Positions 1-5,937 of a stretch of 6,657 bases of DNA are shown piece by piece (position 1 is the stretch's first letter; each line of letters starts with the position of its first letter). The stretch comes from Acidobacteriota bacterium (lineage in GTDB: Bacteria; Acidobacteriota; Terriglobia; Terriglobales; Acidobacteriaceae). Location of the stretch: the NCBI GenBank assembly GCA_021802085.1, contig JAKAAZ010000194.1, forward strand, positions 1 to 6,657, written 5' to 3'. Made by a program: the position numbers and the translations under genes. Below the pieces are notes generated by a model. The model worked only from the letters and a program-made list of their open reading frames with translations, had not been told where the DNA came from and made no database searches.

Positions 1-1123
1 TAACTTTCTGCCCGGGTTTTTCCTGTGCCAGTTCAGCTTCCTCTGCGAGAGTGCGCCCGGAGACATTCCATGTGCTGCCGTCGAGCAGTTTGCCTGCAAG
101 TAAACGCTGCGCCAGCAGACGGCTTCCACCCGCCTCCTGATAATCCGTGGCAACGTAGCGCCCGCCGGGCTTCAGATCGCAGAGCAGGGGCGTGTTGCGG
201 CTGATGCGGTCGAAGTCGTCGACAGAAAGTTCGATGCCAACCTCATGCGCAATGGCGAGAAAGTGAAGGACTGCATTCGTCGATCCACCGGAGGCGGCGA
301 CGCTGGCAATGGCATTTTCCAGTGCTGCGCGGGTGATGATTTTCGACGGTCGCAGGTCTCTTTTCGCAAGCTCCAGCACCAGCGCCCCAGCAGCGCGACA
401 TGCCTTGGTTTTTTCCGGAGAAAGCGCGGGAATGCCGGAAAGATGCATGGGCGAAATGCCAAGAAATTCGCACGCCATCGCCATGGTATTGGCTGTGAAC
501 TGGCCGCCGCAGGCGCCAGCTCCGGGACACGCGCTGACCTCGACGGCTTTCAGTTCCGCATCGTCGATCTTGCCCGCGGCATACGACCCCTGCGCTTCAA
601 ACACATCCTGCACTGTCAGATCTTTTCCGTGGAGATGGCCGGGCGCGATGGAGCCGCCGTAGAGCATCAGGGATGGAATGTCGAGGCGCGCGAGCGCCAT
701 CACCGTGCCGGGCATGTTCTTGTCGCAGCCGGCAATGGCTACCAGACCGTCAAAGAGATTGCCGCGCGCGACCAGCTCGACGGAGTCGGCAATGACCTCG
801 CGACTGATCAGCGACGCCTTCATGCCTTGCGTGCCCATGGTGATGCCGTCGGAGATGGTGACAGTGTTGAACTCCATGGGCGTTCCGCCGGCATCGCGGA
901 TGCCTTGCTTGACGGCTTCGGCCAGAACGCGCAGATGAAAGTTGCAAGGGCCGATTTCCGTCCACGTATTGGCGATGCCGATGATCGGCTTGGCCAGATC
1001 TTCGCGATTGAAACCGACCGCGTTCAGCATGGCGCGCGCAGCTGCCCGGCTGGGGCCTTCGGTGAGAGGAACACTGTTGTGCTTGGGGTTGTGTGCCCCA
1101 TTCTGCTTGCCGTTGTCGCTCAT
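1..1123 (-). CDS. ilvD: Dihydroxy-acid dehydratase IlvD, N-terminal 374 residues (cut by the left window edge)
   Basis: This enzyme dehydrates 2,3-dihydroxyisovalerate and 2,3-dihydroxy-3-methylvalerate to the 2-keto acids that lead to valine, leucine and isoleucine. It is cytoplasmic and needs an Fe-S cluster and Mg2+. Read on the minus strand, the frame stays open from the ATG at 1123 to the window edge. The family motifs are clear: the context TWTEIGPCN with Cys60, the signature CDKNMPG at residues 133-139 with Cys133, and GACGGQFTANTMAMACEF from residue 203 with Cys205. These three cysteines fit the cluster ligands of the family, and Lys135 is the lysine expected to be carbamylated for metal binding. 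The stretch SDGITMGTQGMKASLISREVIADS (from residue 91) is also typical. Family members have roughly 560-570 residues, so about one third is missing because of the window edge, not a mutation. The start is supported by a good AAGGAG seven bases upstream and by a 4-base ATGA overlap with leuD. The first 18 or so residues are polar and not conserved. The overlap indicates co-transcription with leuD. Confidence 0.97.
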   Translation of the reverse strand, partial: MSDNGKQNGAHNPKHNSVPLTEGPSRAAARAMLNAVGFNREDLAKPIIGIANTWTEIGPCNFHLRVLAEAVKQGIRDAGGTPMEFNTVTISDGITMGTQGMKASLISREVIADSVELVARGNLFDGLVAIAGCDKNMPGTVMALARLDIPSLMLYGGSIAPGHLHGKDLTVQDVFEAQGSYAAGKIDDAELKAVEVSACPGAGACGGQFTANTMAMACEFLGISPMHLSGIPALSPEKTKACRAAGALVLELAKRDLRPSKIITRAALENAIASVAASGGSTNAVLHFLAIAHEVGIELSVDDFDRISRNTPLLCDLKPGGRYVATDYQEAGGSRLLAQRLLAGKLLDGSTWNVSGRTLAEEAELAQEKPGQKV

Positions 1124-1749
1124 GCATTTACTCCTTGCTGTTGTCTTGGCGCGGACCAGAAGGCGCCGTCATGTTGTTGTTCGTAGGCATCGAGCGCCGC
1201 GGTATGGCGCATCGCCAGGCCAATATCGTCCAAACCTTCCAGCAGGCAGGAGCGGCGGAAGGCGTCCATGGTGAAGGATTCATCGAACCCTTCATCGTCC
1301 TGTACAGTTTGCGATTCCAGCGAGACGTGCAATTTGTAGCCGGGTTTCTTGGCGCGCTCCAGCAACAGCGCCACTTTGTCGTCCGGCAGTGGAACCAGCA
1401 GAATGCCGTTCTTGGCCGCGTTCGAGAAAAATATATCGGCGAAACTGGGTGCGATCACGCAGCGAAATCCAAAATCGCTGAGCGCCCATGCAGCGTGCTC
1501 GCGCGAGGAGCCGCAGCCGAAGTTGCGTCCCGCGACAAGAATTTCCGCGCCTTGATATTGCGGCTTGTTCAAGGAAAATTCCGGATTAGCGGCCCCGTCG
1601 GCGCCACGGCGCCAATCGAAGAATAAGAATTCTCCGTAGCCGGTGCGTTCGATCCGCTTCAAAAATTGCTTTGGAATGATCTGGTCGGTATCGACATTGA
1701 CTCGATCGAGTGGCGCGACCTTGGATGTAAGTGTGCGGAATGGCTTCAT
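1120..1749 (-). CDS. leuD: 3-isopropylmalate dehydratase small subunit LeuD
   Basis: LeuD is the small (swivel-domain) subunit of isopropylmalate isomerase. With LeuC it interconverts 2- and 3-isopropylmalate through 2-isopropylmaleate. The 209-residue product starts MKPFRTLTSKVAPLDRVNVD and continues with TDQIIPKQFLK, the usual LeuD N-terminus. The conserved swivel-domain loop GRNFGCGSSREHA lies at about residues 74-86, followed by the expected PSFADIFFSNAAKNGIL near residues 101-116. The length matches the family's usual 195-215 residues. I chose the ATG at 1749 because family members begin at the MKPF-like sequence. An in-frame TTG at 1770 would add seven residues and overlap leuC by 19 bases, but it has no ribosome binding site. 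The ATG itself has only GGGAG 14 bases upstream, so coupling to leuC, whose stop is two bases before it, is likely. The tail after about residue 195 is glutamine-rich and weakly conserved. Homoaconitase-type small subunits are related, but the leu context argues against that. Confidence 0.97.
   Translation of the reverse strand: MKPFRTLTSKVAPLDRVNVDTDQIIPKQFLKRIERTGYGEFLFFDWRRGADGAANPEFSLNKPQYQGAEILVAGRNFGCGSSREHAAWALSDFGFRCVIAPSFADIFFSNAAKNGILLVPLPDDKVALLLERAKKPGYKLHVSLESQTVQDDEGFDESFTMDAFRRSCLLEGLDDIGLAMRHTAALDAYEQQHDGAFWSAPRQQQGVNA
1131..1136 (-). promoter_or_regulatory. Ribosome binding site of ilvD, inside the end of leuD
   Basis: The minus strand reads AAGGAG, then seven bases, then the ilvD ATG at 1123. 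The site lies wholly within the last codons of leuD. The leuD stop TGA and the ilvD start share the sequence ATGA. This fixes the ilvD start and suggests that ribosomes finishing leuD help load ilvD. Confidence 0.75.
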
Positions 1750-1751
1750 GG

Positions 1752-3170
1752 CTATTTGCGAAACTCCCAATTGCGAACGTCGGTGAAGTGGCCGGCAATG
1801 GCGGCAGCGGCTGCCATCGCTGGACTGACAAGATGGGTTCTGCCGCCGCGACCCTGGCGGCCTTCAAAGTTGCGATTGCTGGTGGAAGCGCAGCGCTCGC
1901 CGGGCTCCAGAATGTCTGGATTCATGCCCAGGCACATGGAGCAGCCGGGCTCGCGCCATTCAAAGCCAGCGTCCAGGAAGATGCGATCCAGGCCTTCGCT
2001 TTCGGCCTCCGCTTTGACGCTTTGCGAGCCGGGTACGATCATGGCGCGCACTTTTGTGTTGACCTTATAGCCGGTTACGACTTTCGCGGCGGCGCGCAGG
2101 TCTTCGATCCGCGCGTTCGTGCAAGAGCCAATAAAGACGCGGTCGATGGGAACATTTTCCATCTTCGTTCCCGGTTCGAGCGCCATATATTCAAGTGCCC
2201 GTTCATACGCGCGGCGCTCTGAATCCGTCGGCGCCGAAGCCGGCGTCGGGACTGCTCCCGTGACGGAAACCACCATGCCGGGATGCGTGCCCCAGGTCAC
2301 GAACGGCGTCAACTCCCCGGCATCGATGACCAGTTCGCGATCGAACTTCGCGTCCGGAGCTGAAGGCAATGCACTCCAATGCTCGACGGCTTCGTCCCAT
2401 GCTTTTCCCTGGGGCGACTGTGGCCGTCCTTTCAGATACGCAAACGTCGTCGCATCGGGAGCGATCATGCCGGCGCGCGCGCCAGATTCGATGCTCATAT
2501 TGCAGACCGTCATGCGGCCTTCCATCGAAAGCGCGCGAATGGCCGAGCCTGCGTACTCGACCACGTAGCCGGTGGCGCCGTCAGTTCCGATGCGTCCGAT
2601 AATACCCAGCGCAATATCCTTTGCGGTGACGGCAGGCGGAAGTTCGCCTTCGACGGAGATGCGAAAAGTTTTCGGTTTCGATTGCGGCAGACATTGCGTG
2701 GCCAGCACATGCTCCACCTCACTGGTGCCGATGCCGAAGGCCAACGCTCCAAACGCGCCGTGAGTGCTGGTATGGCTGTCGCCGCACACAATCGTCATGC
2801 CAGGCTTGGTGAAGCCGAGTTCCGGCCCGATGATATGCACGATGCCTTGCTGCTTCGACTGCACATCGTAGAGTTCGATACCGAACTCCCTGCAGTTGCG
2901 ACGCAATGTTTCAATCTGTTTGGAAGCGATGGCATCCTGGATGATCAGGCGATCGCCCGCTAGAGTCGGAACATTATGGTCCACCGTTGCCAGAGAACGG
3001 TCCGGACGGCGTACTGTTCGGCCCGCCAGACGCAATCCGTCGAAGGCCTGAGGAGAAGTCACTTCGTGAATCAAATGCAGGTCGATGTAGAGGAGAGCCG
3101 GTTCGCCCTCCGGTGCGGCGACGATGTGAGCGTCCCAGATATTCTCAAAAAGTGTTTTCTTATTTGCCAT
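1752..3170 (-). CDS. leuC: 3-isopropylmalate dehydratase large subunit LeuC
   Basis: LeuC is the catalytic, [4Fe-4S]-carrying subunit of isopropylmalate isomerase and belongs to the aconitase superfamily. The 472-residue product has the bacterial LeuC length (about 465-475). It starts MANKKTLFENIWDAHIV, as expected. Visible motifs are IDLHLIHEVTSPQAFDGLR (residues 29-47), VDHNVPT (63-69), the CGDSHTSTHGAFGALAFGIGTSEVEHVLATQ block (from 129), FIGSCTNARIEDL (347-359) and EPGCSMCLGMNPD (407-419). Cys350, Cys410 and Cys413 are the three cluster ligands. SNRNFEGRQGRGGRTHLVSPAMAAAAAIAG (from 431) is the usual C-terminal block. The gene follows leuB after a 209-base spacer and is followed by leuD after two bases. 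Its ribosome binding site is weak, at best GAAAGA very close to the ATG, which contrasts with the good sites of leuA, leuB and ilvD. The function is secure. Homoaconitase is a related alternative but fits the sequence and neighbours less well. Confidence 0.98.
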   Translation of the reverse strand: MANKKTLFENIWDAHIVAAPEGEPALLYIDLHLIHEVTSPQAFDGLRLAGRTVRRPDRSLATVDHNVPTLAGDRLIIQDAIASKQIETLRRNCREFGIELYDVQSKQQGIVHIIGPELGFTKPGMTIVCGDSHTSTHGAFGALAFGIGTSEVEHVLATQCLPQSKPKTFRISVEGELPPAVTAKDIALGIIGRIGTDGATGYVVEYAGSAIRALSMEGRMTVCNMSIESGARAGMIAPDATTFAYLKGRPQSPQGKAWDEAVEHWSALPSAPDAKFDRELVIDAGELTPFVTWGTHPGMVVSVTGAVPTPASAPTDSERRAYERALEYMALEPGTKMENVPIDRVFIGSCTNARIEDLRAAAKVVTGYKVNTKVRAMIVPGSQSVKAEAESEGLDRIFLDAGFEWREPGCSMCLGMNPDILEPGERCASTSNRNFEGRQGRGGRTHLVSPAMAAAAAIAGHFTDVRNWEFRK

Positions 3171-3228
3171 GTTCTTTCACTGAAGTTCCGGTTTGCGTTA
3201 TTCGCCGGCTGCCTGGAACAAACCAACG

Positions 3229-3334
3229 GAGTCATTCTGAGCCGCAGGCGAAGAATCCAGAAGATGACGGCAGAGCGTACTCAGCGGGGATTGTCTGGAT
3301 TCTTCACTCCGCTGCGCTCCGTTCAGAATGACTC
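3229..3334. repeat. Large imperfect inverted repeat between leuB and leuC (GTCATTCTGA...GAAGAATCC type)
   Basis: Two copies of a similar unit face each other. On the plus strand the left arm has GAGTCATTCTGA (3229-3240) and GAAGAATCCAGA (3250-3261). The right arm has the exact complements TCTGGATTCTTC (3294-3305) and TCAGAATGACTC (3323-3334). That gives two perfect 12-base-pair blocks. The intervening segments are 9 and 17 bases long and share a further CGCAG/CTGCG pairing (3243-3247 with 3312-3316). The central loop is 32 bases. The whole would fold into a long interrupted hairpin in either strand's RNA. No run of T follows in the leu direction, so it is not a standard terminator. I recall this unit as a dispersed repeat in Acidobacteriota and some other soil bacteria; that part is memory, not read from this window. 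No target-site duplication is visible at its edges. Confidence 0.85.
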
Positions 3335-3342
3335 ATTTCGAT

Positions 3343-3358
3343 ATATATCCATATATCC
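3343..3358. repeat. Short AT-rich tandem repeat (two copies of ATATATCC)
   Basis: Two adjacent copies of ATATATCC lie between the leuB stop and the large inverted repeat. They read as GGATATAT twice on the minus strand. This is the most AT-rich point of the leuB-leuC spacer. It could contribute a -10-like element for leuC, but I cannot match a convincing -35 element, so it is recorded only as a repeat. The rest of the spacer (3171-3228 and 3359-3379) shows nothing recognisable. Confidence 0.4.
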
Positions 3359-3379
3359 GACATAAATTGCGTCTTGTTG

Positions 3380-4495
3380 CTAGACCGCATGCATCGCCTG
3401 GTTGCAATCGATGATTTCGTTCAGAATTTCAAACACGTGTTTGCCCATCTCCCGCGTGCTGACGATTTGCTGATCCGGTTGGCTGATGCGCGCCAGGTCC
3501 GCAGTGCGATAGCCATTGGCCAGTACACGCTGGACCGCGGTTTCAATGGCCTGCGCCTCCTGCTCCATGTCCGCCGAGTGCCGTAGCAGCATCGCCGCCG
3601 TCAGAATCGCGCCCAGCGGATTGGCCTTGCCGGTACCCGCGATATCCGGAGCGGAGCCGTGCACCGGCTCATACAGATTGACCTTGCCGCCGATCGTGCC
3701 CGACGGCAACATCCCCAGCGAGCCCGTAATCACCGCCGCCTCATCGGAAAGAATGTCGCCAAACAAATTCTCCGTCAGCACCACATCGAAATTTCGCGGA
3801 GTGTTCATCAGGTGCATCGCGCAGGCGTCCACATATTGATGATCGAGGGTTACGTCGGGATAGTCCGCCGACACTTCCGTTACGGTGGCGCGCCACAGTT
3901 GCGAGACTTCCAGCACATTTGCTTTATCCACCGAGGTGACTTTACGACGGCGCTTCTGCGCCAGTTCAAACGCGATCCGCGCCACCCGCACTACTTCATC
4001 GCGGGTATAACGCATGGTGTTGAGCGCGACGCCGGATTCGCGGTTCCACGAACGAGGCTCGCCGAAATACAGGCCGCCGAGCAGTTCCCGCACAAACAGA
4101 ATGTTCGCTCCATCGGTTACTTCAGGCCGCAACGGGGAATTGTTGCTGAGCGGCGCATAGGCCACGGACGGGCGCAGATTGGCGAACCCGCCGAGGGCCT
4201 GTCGCAACTGCAGTAGCCCTGCTTCCGGCCGCTTGTCCGGCGGTAGCAGGTTGAATTCGTTTCCGCCGACTGCTCCGAGAAGCACCGCGTCGCTGTCGAG
4301 CGCCGCATCCAGGGTCGATGCCGGCAACGGCGACCCATGCTGCCGGATGGCTACTCCGCCAATCGGCATCTCAACAAATTGAAACCTGGTACCGTTCCAT
4401 TGACCGATCGCCTCCAGAATCTGGACAGCTTCGCGCGTGACTTCGGGTCCAATCCCGTCTCCCGCCACGATGGTGACTTTCATTTCCTTTGACAT
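3380..4495 (-). CDS. leuB: 3-isopropylmalate dehydrogenase LeuB
   Basis: LeuB oxidises 3-isopropylmalate with NAD+ and the product decarboxylates to 2-ketoisocaproate, the last step before transamination to leucine. It is a cytoplasmic dimer of the isocitrate/isopropylmalate dehydrogenase family. The 371-residue product is close to the usual 355-370. The N-terminal VTIVAGDGIGPEV (residues 7-19) and the signature NLFGDILSDEAAVITGSLGMLPS (from 243) are plain. Catalytic and substrate residues in expected contexts are Arg98 and Arg108 (LRQALGGFANLRP), Arg136, Tyr143 (GLYFGEPR), Lys191 (KANVLEVS), Asp223 (YVDACAMHL), and Asp247 and Asp251. HGSAPDIAGTGKANP (from 279), with Asp284, indicates NAD+ rather than NADP+ use. 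I chose the ATG at 4495 over the in-frame ATG at 4483 because AGGAG lies seven bases upstream of the former. The gene lies 92 bases after leuA on the same strand and is almost certainly in one operon with it. Confidence 0.98.
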   Translation of the reverse strand: MSKEMKVTIVAGDGIGPEVTREAVQILEAIGQWNGTRFQFVEMPIGGVAIRQHGSPLPASTLDAALDSDAVLLGAVGGNEFNLLPPDKRPEAGLLQLRQALGGFANLRPSVAYAPLSNNSPLRPEVTDGANILFVRELLGGLYFGEPRSWNRESGVALNTMRYTRDEVVRVARIAFELAQKRRRKVTSVDKANVLEVSQLWRATVTEVSADYPDVTLDHQYVDACAMHLMNTPRNFDVVLTENLFGDILSDEAAVITGSLGMLPSGTIGGKVNLYEPVHGSAPDIAGTGKANPLGAILTAAMLLRHSADMEQEAQAIETAVQRVLANGYRTADLARISQPDQQIVSTREMGKHVFEILNEIIDCNQAMHAV

Positions 4496-4587
4496 TCAAA
4501 AACTCCTGCATGGGTACGTTGCTCTTAGCCGCGCCCGATTTTTTTTTGACTGCGTTGGATTCCAATTGCATCCCGCCGAGGAACGGC
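4496..4587 (-). other. leuA-leuB spacer with an A9 tract; no trace of the missing LeuA domain
   Basis: This 92-base spacer is unusually long for tightly packed leu genes. On the coding strand it holds an A9 run (plus-strand T at 4539-4547) and a small palindrome, TTGGA-T-TCCAA on the plus strand (4555-4565). I translated it forward from the leuA stop and in the overlapping frame. Neither reading resembles the LeuA regulatory domain, so no frameshifted remnant is visible. The A9 run is preceded by no stable stem in either direction, so it is not a terminator. Confidence 0.5.
4503..4507 (-). promoter_or_regulatory. Ribosome binding site of leuB
   Basis: The minus strand reads AGGAG, seven bases, then the ATG at 4495. 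The alternative start four codons downstream (4483) has an AAGGA ending only one base before it, too close to work well. This site therefore decides the leuB start. Confidence 0.7.
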
Positions 4588-5799
4588 TCATGCCTGTGGG
4601 GACGCGATTGCCGCCGAATCATGCGACCCAAGGGTCGGTGTCTGGCGCAGATGGGTCAGCATAATGCCGATCAAGTCCTGGTCGAAGACAGATTTCTTGC
4701 GGTCGGCGATTTCTACAAACCGGTCGTAGGCCAAATCCAGATCGGTGCGGTTCAAGTGGTAGCCAAGCTCTTGCAGGCGGTGGTTGAGCGCGTGACGTCC
4801 GGAATGCTTGCCCAGAACCATCCGATTCGCAGGAACTCCCACCTGCGCCGGAGTCATGATTTCGTAGCACAGTGGATTCGACATCACGCCATGCTGGTGG
4901 ATACCCGCTTCATGCGAAAAAGCGTTGCTACCCACCACAGCCTTATTCGGGGCCGGTCCGAAGGTGATGATCTCGCCCAATGTCTGGCTGGCTGGGAAAA
5001 GTTGCCGCAGGTCAAGCCCATGATGGAACGGCAGCTGGTCGTGCCGCACATGAATCGCTGCCGCCAGTTCTTCCAGCGCTGCGTTGCCCGCGCGTTCTCC
5101 GATTCCATTGATGGTGCATTCCACCTGCCGTGCTCCCGCCTCCAGCGCCGCCAGGCTGTTGGCGACGGCCAGGCCAAGATCGTTATGGCAATGGCTCGAA
5201 AGCACAACGTTTTCGATGCCGCGAATGCGTTCCTTCATCAACCGGAAGATGGCCGCATATTCGTGGGGAACCGTGTAGCCGACCGTGTCGGGAAGATTGA
5301 TGACCGTCGCCCCGGCATCGACCGCAACCTGGACCATGGCGCACAAGAAATCGCGATCCGTCCGGGTGGAGTCTTCCGGAGAAAATTCCACATCGTCGAC
5401 ATAGGCGCGTGCCAGGCGAACGGATTTGTCCGTCAACTCCAGCGCCCGCTCGCGGGAAATTTGCAATTTGTATTGCAGATGGATGTCGGAGCTGGCCAGA
5501 AAAATATGAATGCGCGGACGCGCGGCGGGCTCCAACGCGCGCGCGGAGGCGGCGATGTCTTCTTCCTTGGCGCGCGACAGGGAACAAACGCGCGGTCCAC
5601 GCACCTCCCGGGCCACCTGGTTGACAGCCGCGAAATCGCCTTCCGAGGCAATCGCAAATCCGGCTTCAATCACATCGACGCCGAGCAATTCCAGTTGCCG
5701 TGCCATGCGCAGTTTCTCTGCTATGTACATGCTGCAGCCGGGGGATTGCTCTCCATCGCGGAGGGTAGTATCGAAGAAAAAAATTCGCTCCTGATCCAT
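4588..5799 (-). CDS. leuA: 2-isopropylmalate synthase LeuA, short form without the C-terminal regulatory domain
   Basis: LeuA condenses acetyl-CoA with 2-ketoisovalerate, the committed step of leucine synthesis. The 403-residue product has a complete HMGL-like TIM-barrel domain. It matches family signature 1 (L-R-D-G-x-Q, then ten residues, then K) at residues 13-29 and signature 2 around LSSHCHNDLGLAVA at 200-213. Metal ligands in expected places are Asp15, His203, His205 and Asn239. VECTINGIGERAGNAALEE (from 227) and HEAGIHQHGV (from 297) favour isopropylmalate synthase over homocitrate synthase. The linker subdomains follow, ending at FVEIADRKKSVFDQDLIGIM (361-380). In classical LeuA (about 500-525 residues) a leucine-binding domain of some 120 residues comes next. 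Here only about 23 unrelated residues remain before TGA. The start at 5799 has GAGGGG five bases upstream. The gene heads the cluster and is divergent from a LysR-type regulator. Homocitrate or citramalate synthase is less likely, given the leuB, leuC and leuD neighbours. Confidence 0.95.
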   Translation of the reverse strand: MDQERIFFFDTTLRDGEQSPGCSMYIAEKLRMARQLELLGVDVIEAGFAIASEGDFAAVNQVAREVRGPRVCSLSRAKEEDIAASARALEPAARPRIHIFLASSDIHLQYKLQISRERALELTDKSVRLARAYVDDVEFSPEDSTRTDRDFLCAMVQVAVDAGATVINLPDTVGYTVPHEYAAIFRLMKERIRGIENVVLSSHCHNDLGLAVANSLAALEAGARQVECTINGIGERAGNAALEELAAAIHVRHDQLPFHHGLDLRQLFPASQTLGEIITFGPAPNKAVVGSNAFSHEAGIHQHGVMSNPLCYEIMTPAQVGVPANRMVLGKHSGRHALNHRLQELGYHLNRTDLDLAYDRFVEIADRKKSVFDQDLIGIMLTHLRQTPTLGSHDSAAIASPQA

Positions 5800-5816
5800 G
5801 TGTTCCCCTCAAAGAT

Positions 5817-5833
5817 GGCCGCCGGGGACGGCC
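5817..5833 (-). other. GC-rich hairpin in the leuA leader
   Basis: The stem is GGCCG/CGGCC (5817-5821 with 5829-5833), five pairs around a seven-base loop, lying just upstream of the leuA ribosome binding site (5805-5810). No T run follows and no leucine-rich leader peptide precedes it, so it does not look like a classical leu attenuator. It may simply affect mRNA structure. Confidence 0.35.
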
Positions 5834-5838
5834 CTTAT

Positions 5839-5861
5839 TTCTCTAATGTAGCATAAGAGAA
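5839..5861. promoter_or_regulatory. Candidate LysR-type operator, site 1 (T-N11-A palindrome)
   Basis: This is a 23-base imperfect palindrome centred on 5850. The outer arms are TTCTCT and AGAGAA and the inner arms ATG and CAT, with one mismatched position per arm and a 3-base centre. It contains a T-N11-A core (T5844, A5856), the pattern known for LysR-family binding sites. It lies between leuA and the divergent LysR gene, 40 bases or more from the leuA ATG, where an autoregulatory site is expected. It overlaps a possible leuA -10 element (TATGCT on the minus strand, 5850-5855), but the leuA promoter cannot be assigned with confidence. Confidence 0.55.
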
Positions 5862-5862
5862 T

Positions 5863-5891
5863 TTAATGCGAACAACTAATTGCATTAGAAT
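5863..5891 (+). promoter_or_regulatory. Possible sigma-70-like promoter of the LysR-type gene
   Basis: TTAATG (5863-5868) and TAGAAT (5886-5891) are separated by 17 bases. The -10 element matches TATAAT at five of six positions, but the -35 element matches TTGACA at only three. The position fits a transcript starting near 5898, and the elements lie within candidate operator site 2, consistent with autoregulation. This is a visual match in AT-rich DNA and could be chance. Confidence 0.3.
5864..5887. promoter_or_regulatory. Candidate LysR-type operator, site 2 (TAATGC-N12-GCATTA)
   Basis: The two arms TAATGC (5864-5869) and GCATTA (5882-5887) are exact complements separated by 12 bases. A nested perfect palindrome, CTAAT-TGC-ATTAG, lies at 5876-5888. 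The half-site TAATGC resembles the TAATGT and TTATGC halves of site 1. The two TAATG starts on the plus strand are 20 bases apart, about two helical turns, which would suit binding by a LysR-type tetramer. Confidence 0.45.
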
Positions 5892-5906
5892 ATTTTATCA
5901 AGGCGA

Positions 5907-5922
5907 GTTTGCCTTCGCAAAC
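5907..5922 (+). other. Small hairpin just before the LysR gene ribosome binding site
   Basis: GTTTGC (5907-5912) pairs with GCAAAC (5917-5922) around a CTTC loop. It ends three bases before the AAGGA ribosome binding site at 5926-5930. A competing short pairing, GGC with GCC at 5902-5904 and 5911-5913, overlaps it. The stem is short, and any effect on translation is inference. Confidence 0.3.
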
Positions 5923-5937
5923 CATAAGGATGCCCCG

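Noticed and set aside
245..1186. A 313-codon open frame on the plus strand opposite ilvD
   Set aside because: It is the antisense shadow of a clear IlvD reading frame. The composition is rich in Arg, Ala, Gly and His, with no family motif.
1752..1770. Longer leuD starting at a TTG at 1770
   Set aside because: It would add seven non-conserved residues, overlap leuC by 19 bases, and has no ribosome binding site. The ATG at 1749 matches the family N-terminus.
3229..3334. CRISPR array or transcription terminator
   Set aside because: There are only two units, in opposite orientation, without regular spacers, and no T run follows the stem in the leu direction.
4530..4550. Rho-independent terminator on the plus strand at the T9 run
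   Set aside because: No stable stem precedes the T run, and no plus-strand gene ends there.
4588..5799. Homocitrate synthase (NifV-like) or citramalate synthase instead of LeuA, suggested by the short length
   Set aside because: The motifs around SSHCHNDLGLAVAN and VECTINGIGERAGNA are those of isopropylmalate synthase, and leuB, leuC and leuD follow directly.
5843..5854. Tiny minus-strand frame ATG-CTA-CAT-TAG with a leucine codon upstream of leuA, as a leader peptide
   Set aside because: It is three codons long, has no ribosome binding site, lies inside the palindrome, and no terminator/antiterminator pair follows. It is a by-product of the operator-like sequence.
4489..5856. A 455-codon open frame on the plus strand opposite leuA
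   Set aside because: Its translation has no recognisable domain and lies wholly antisense to a LeuA with both family signatures. Long antisense frames are common in GC-rich coding DNA.
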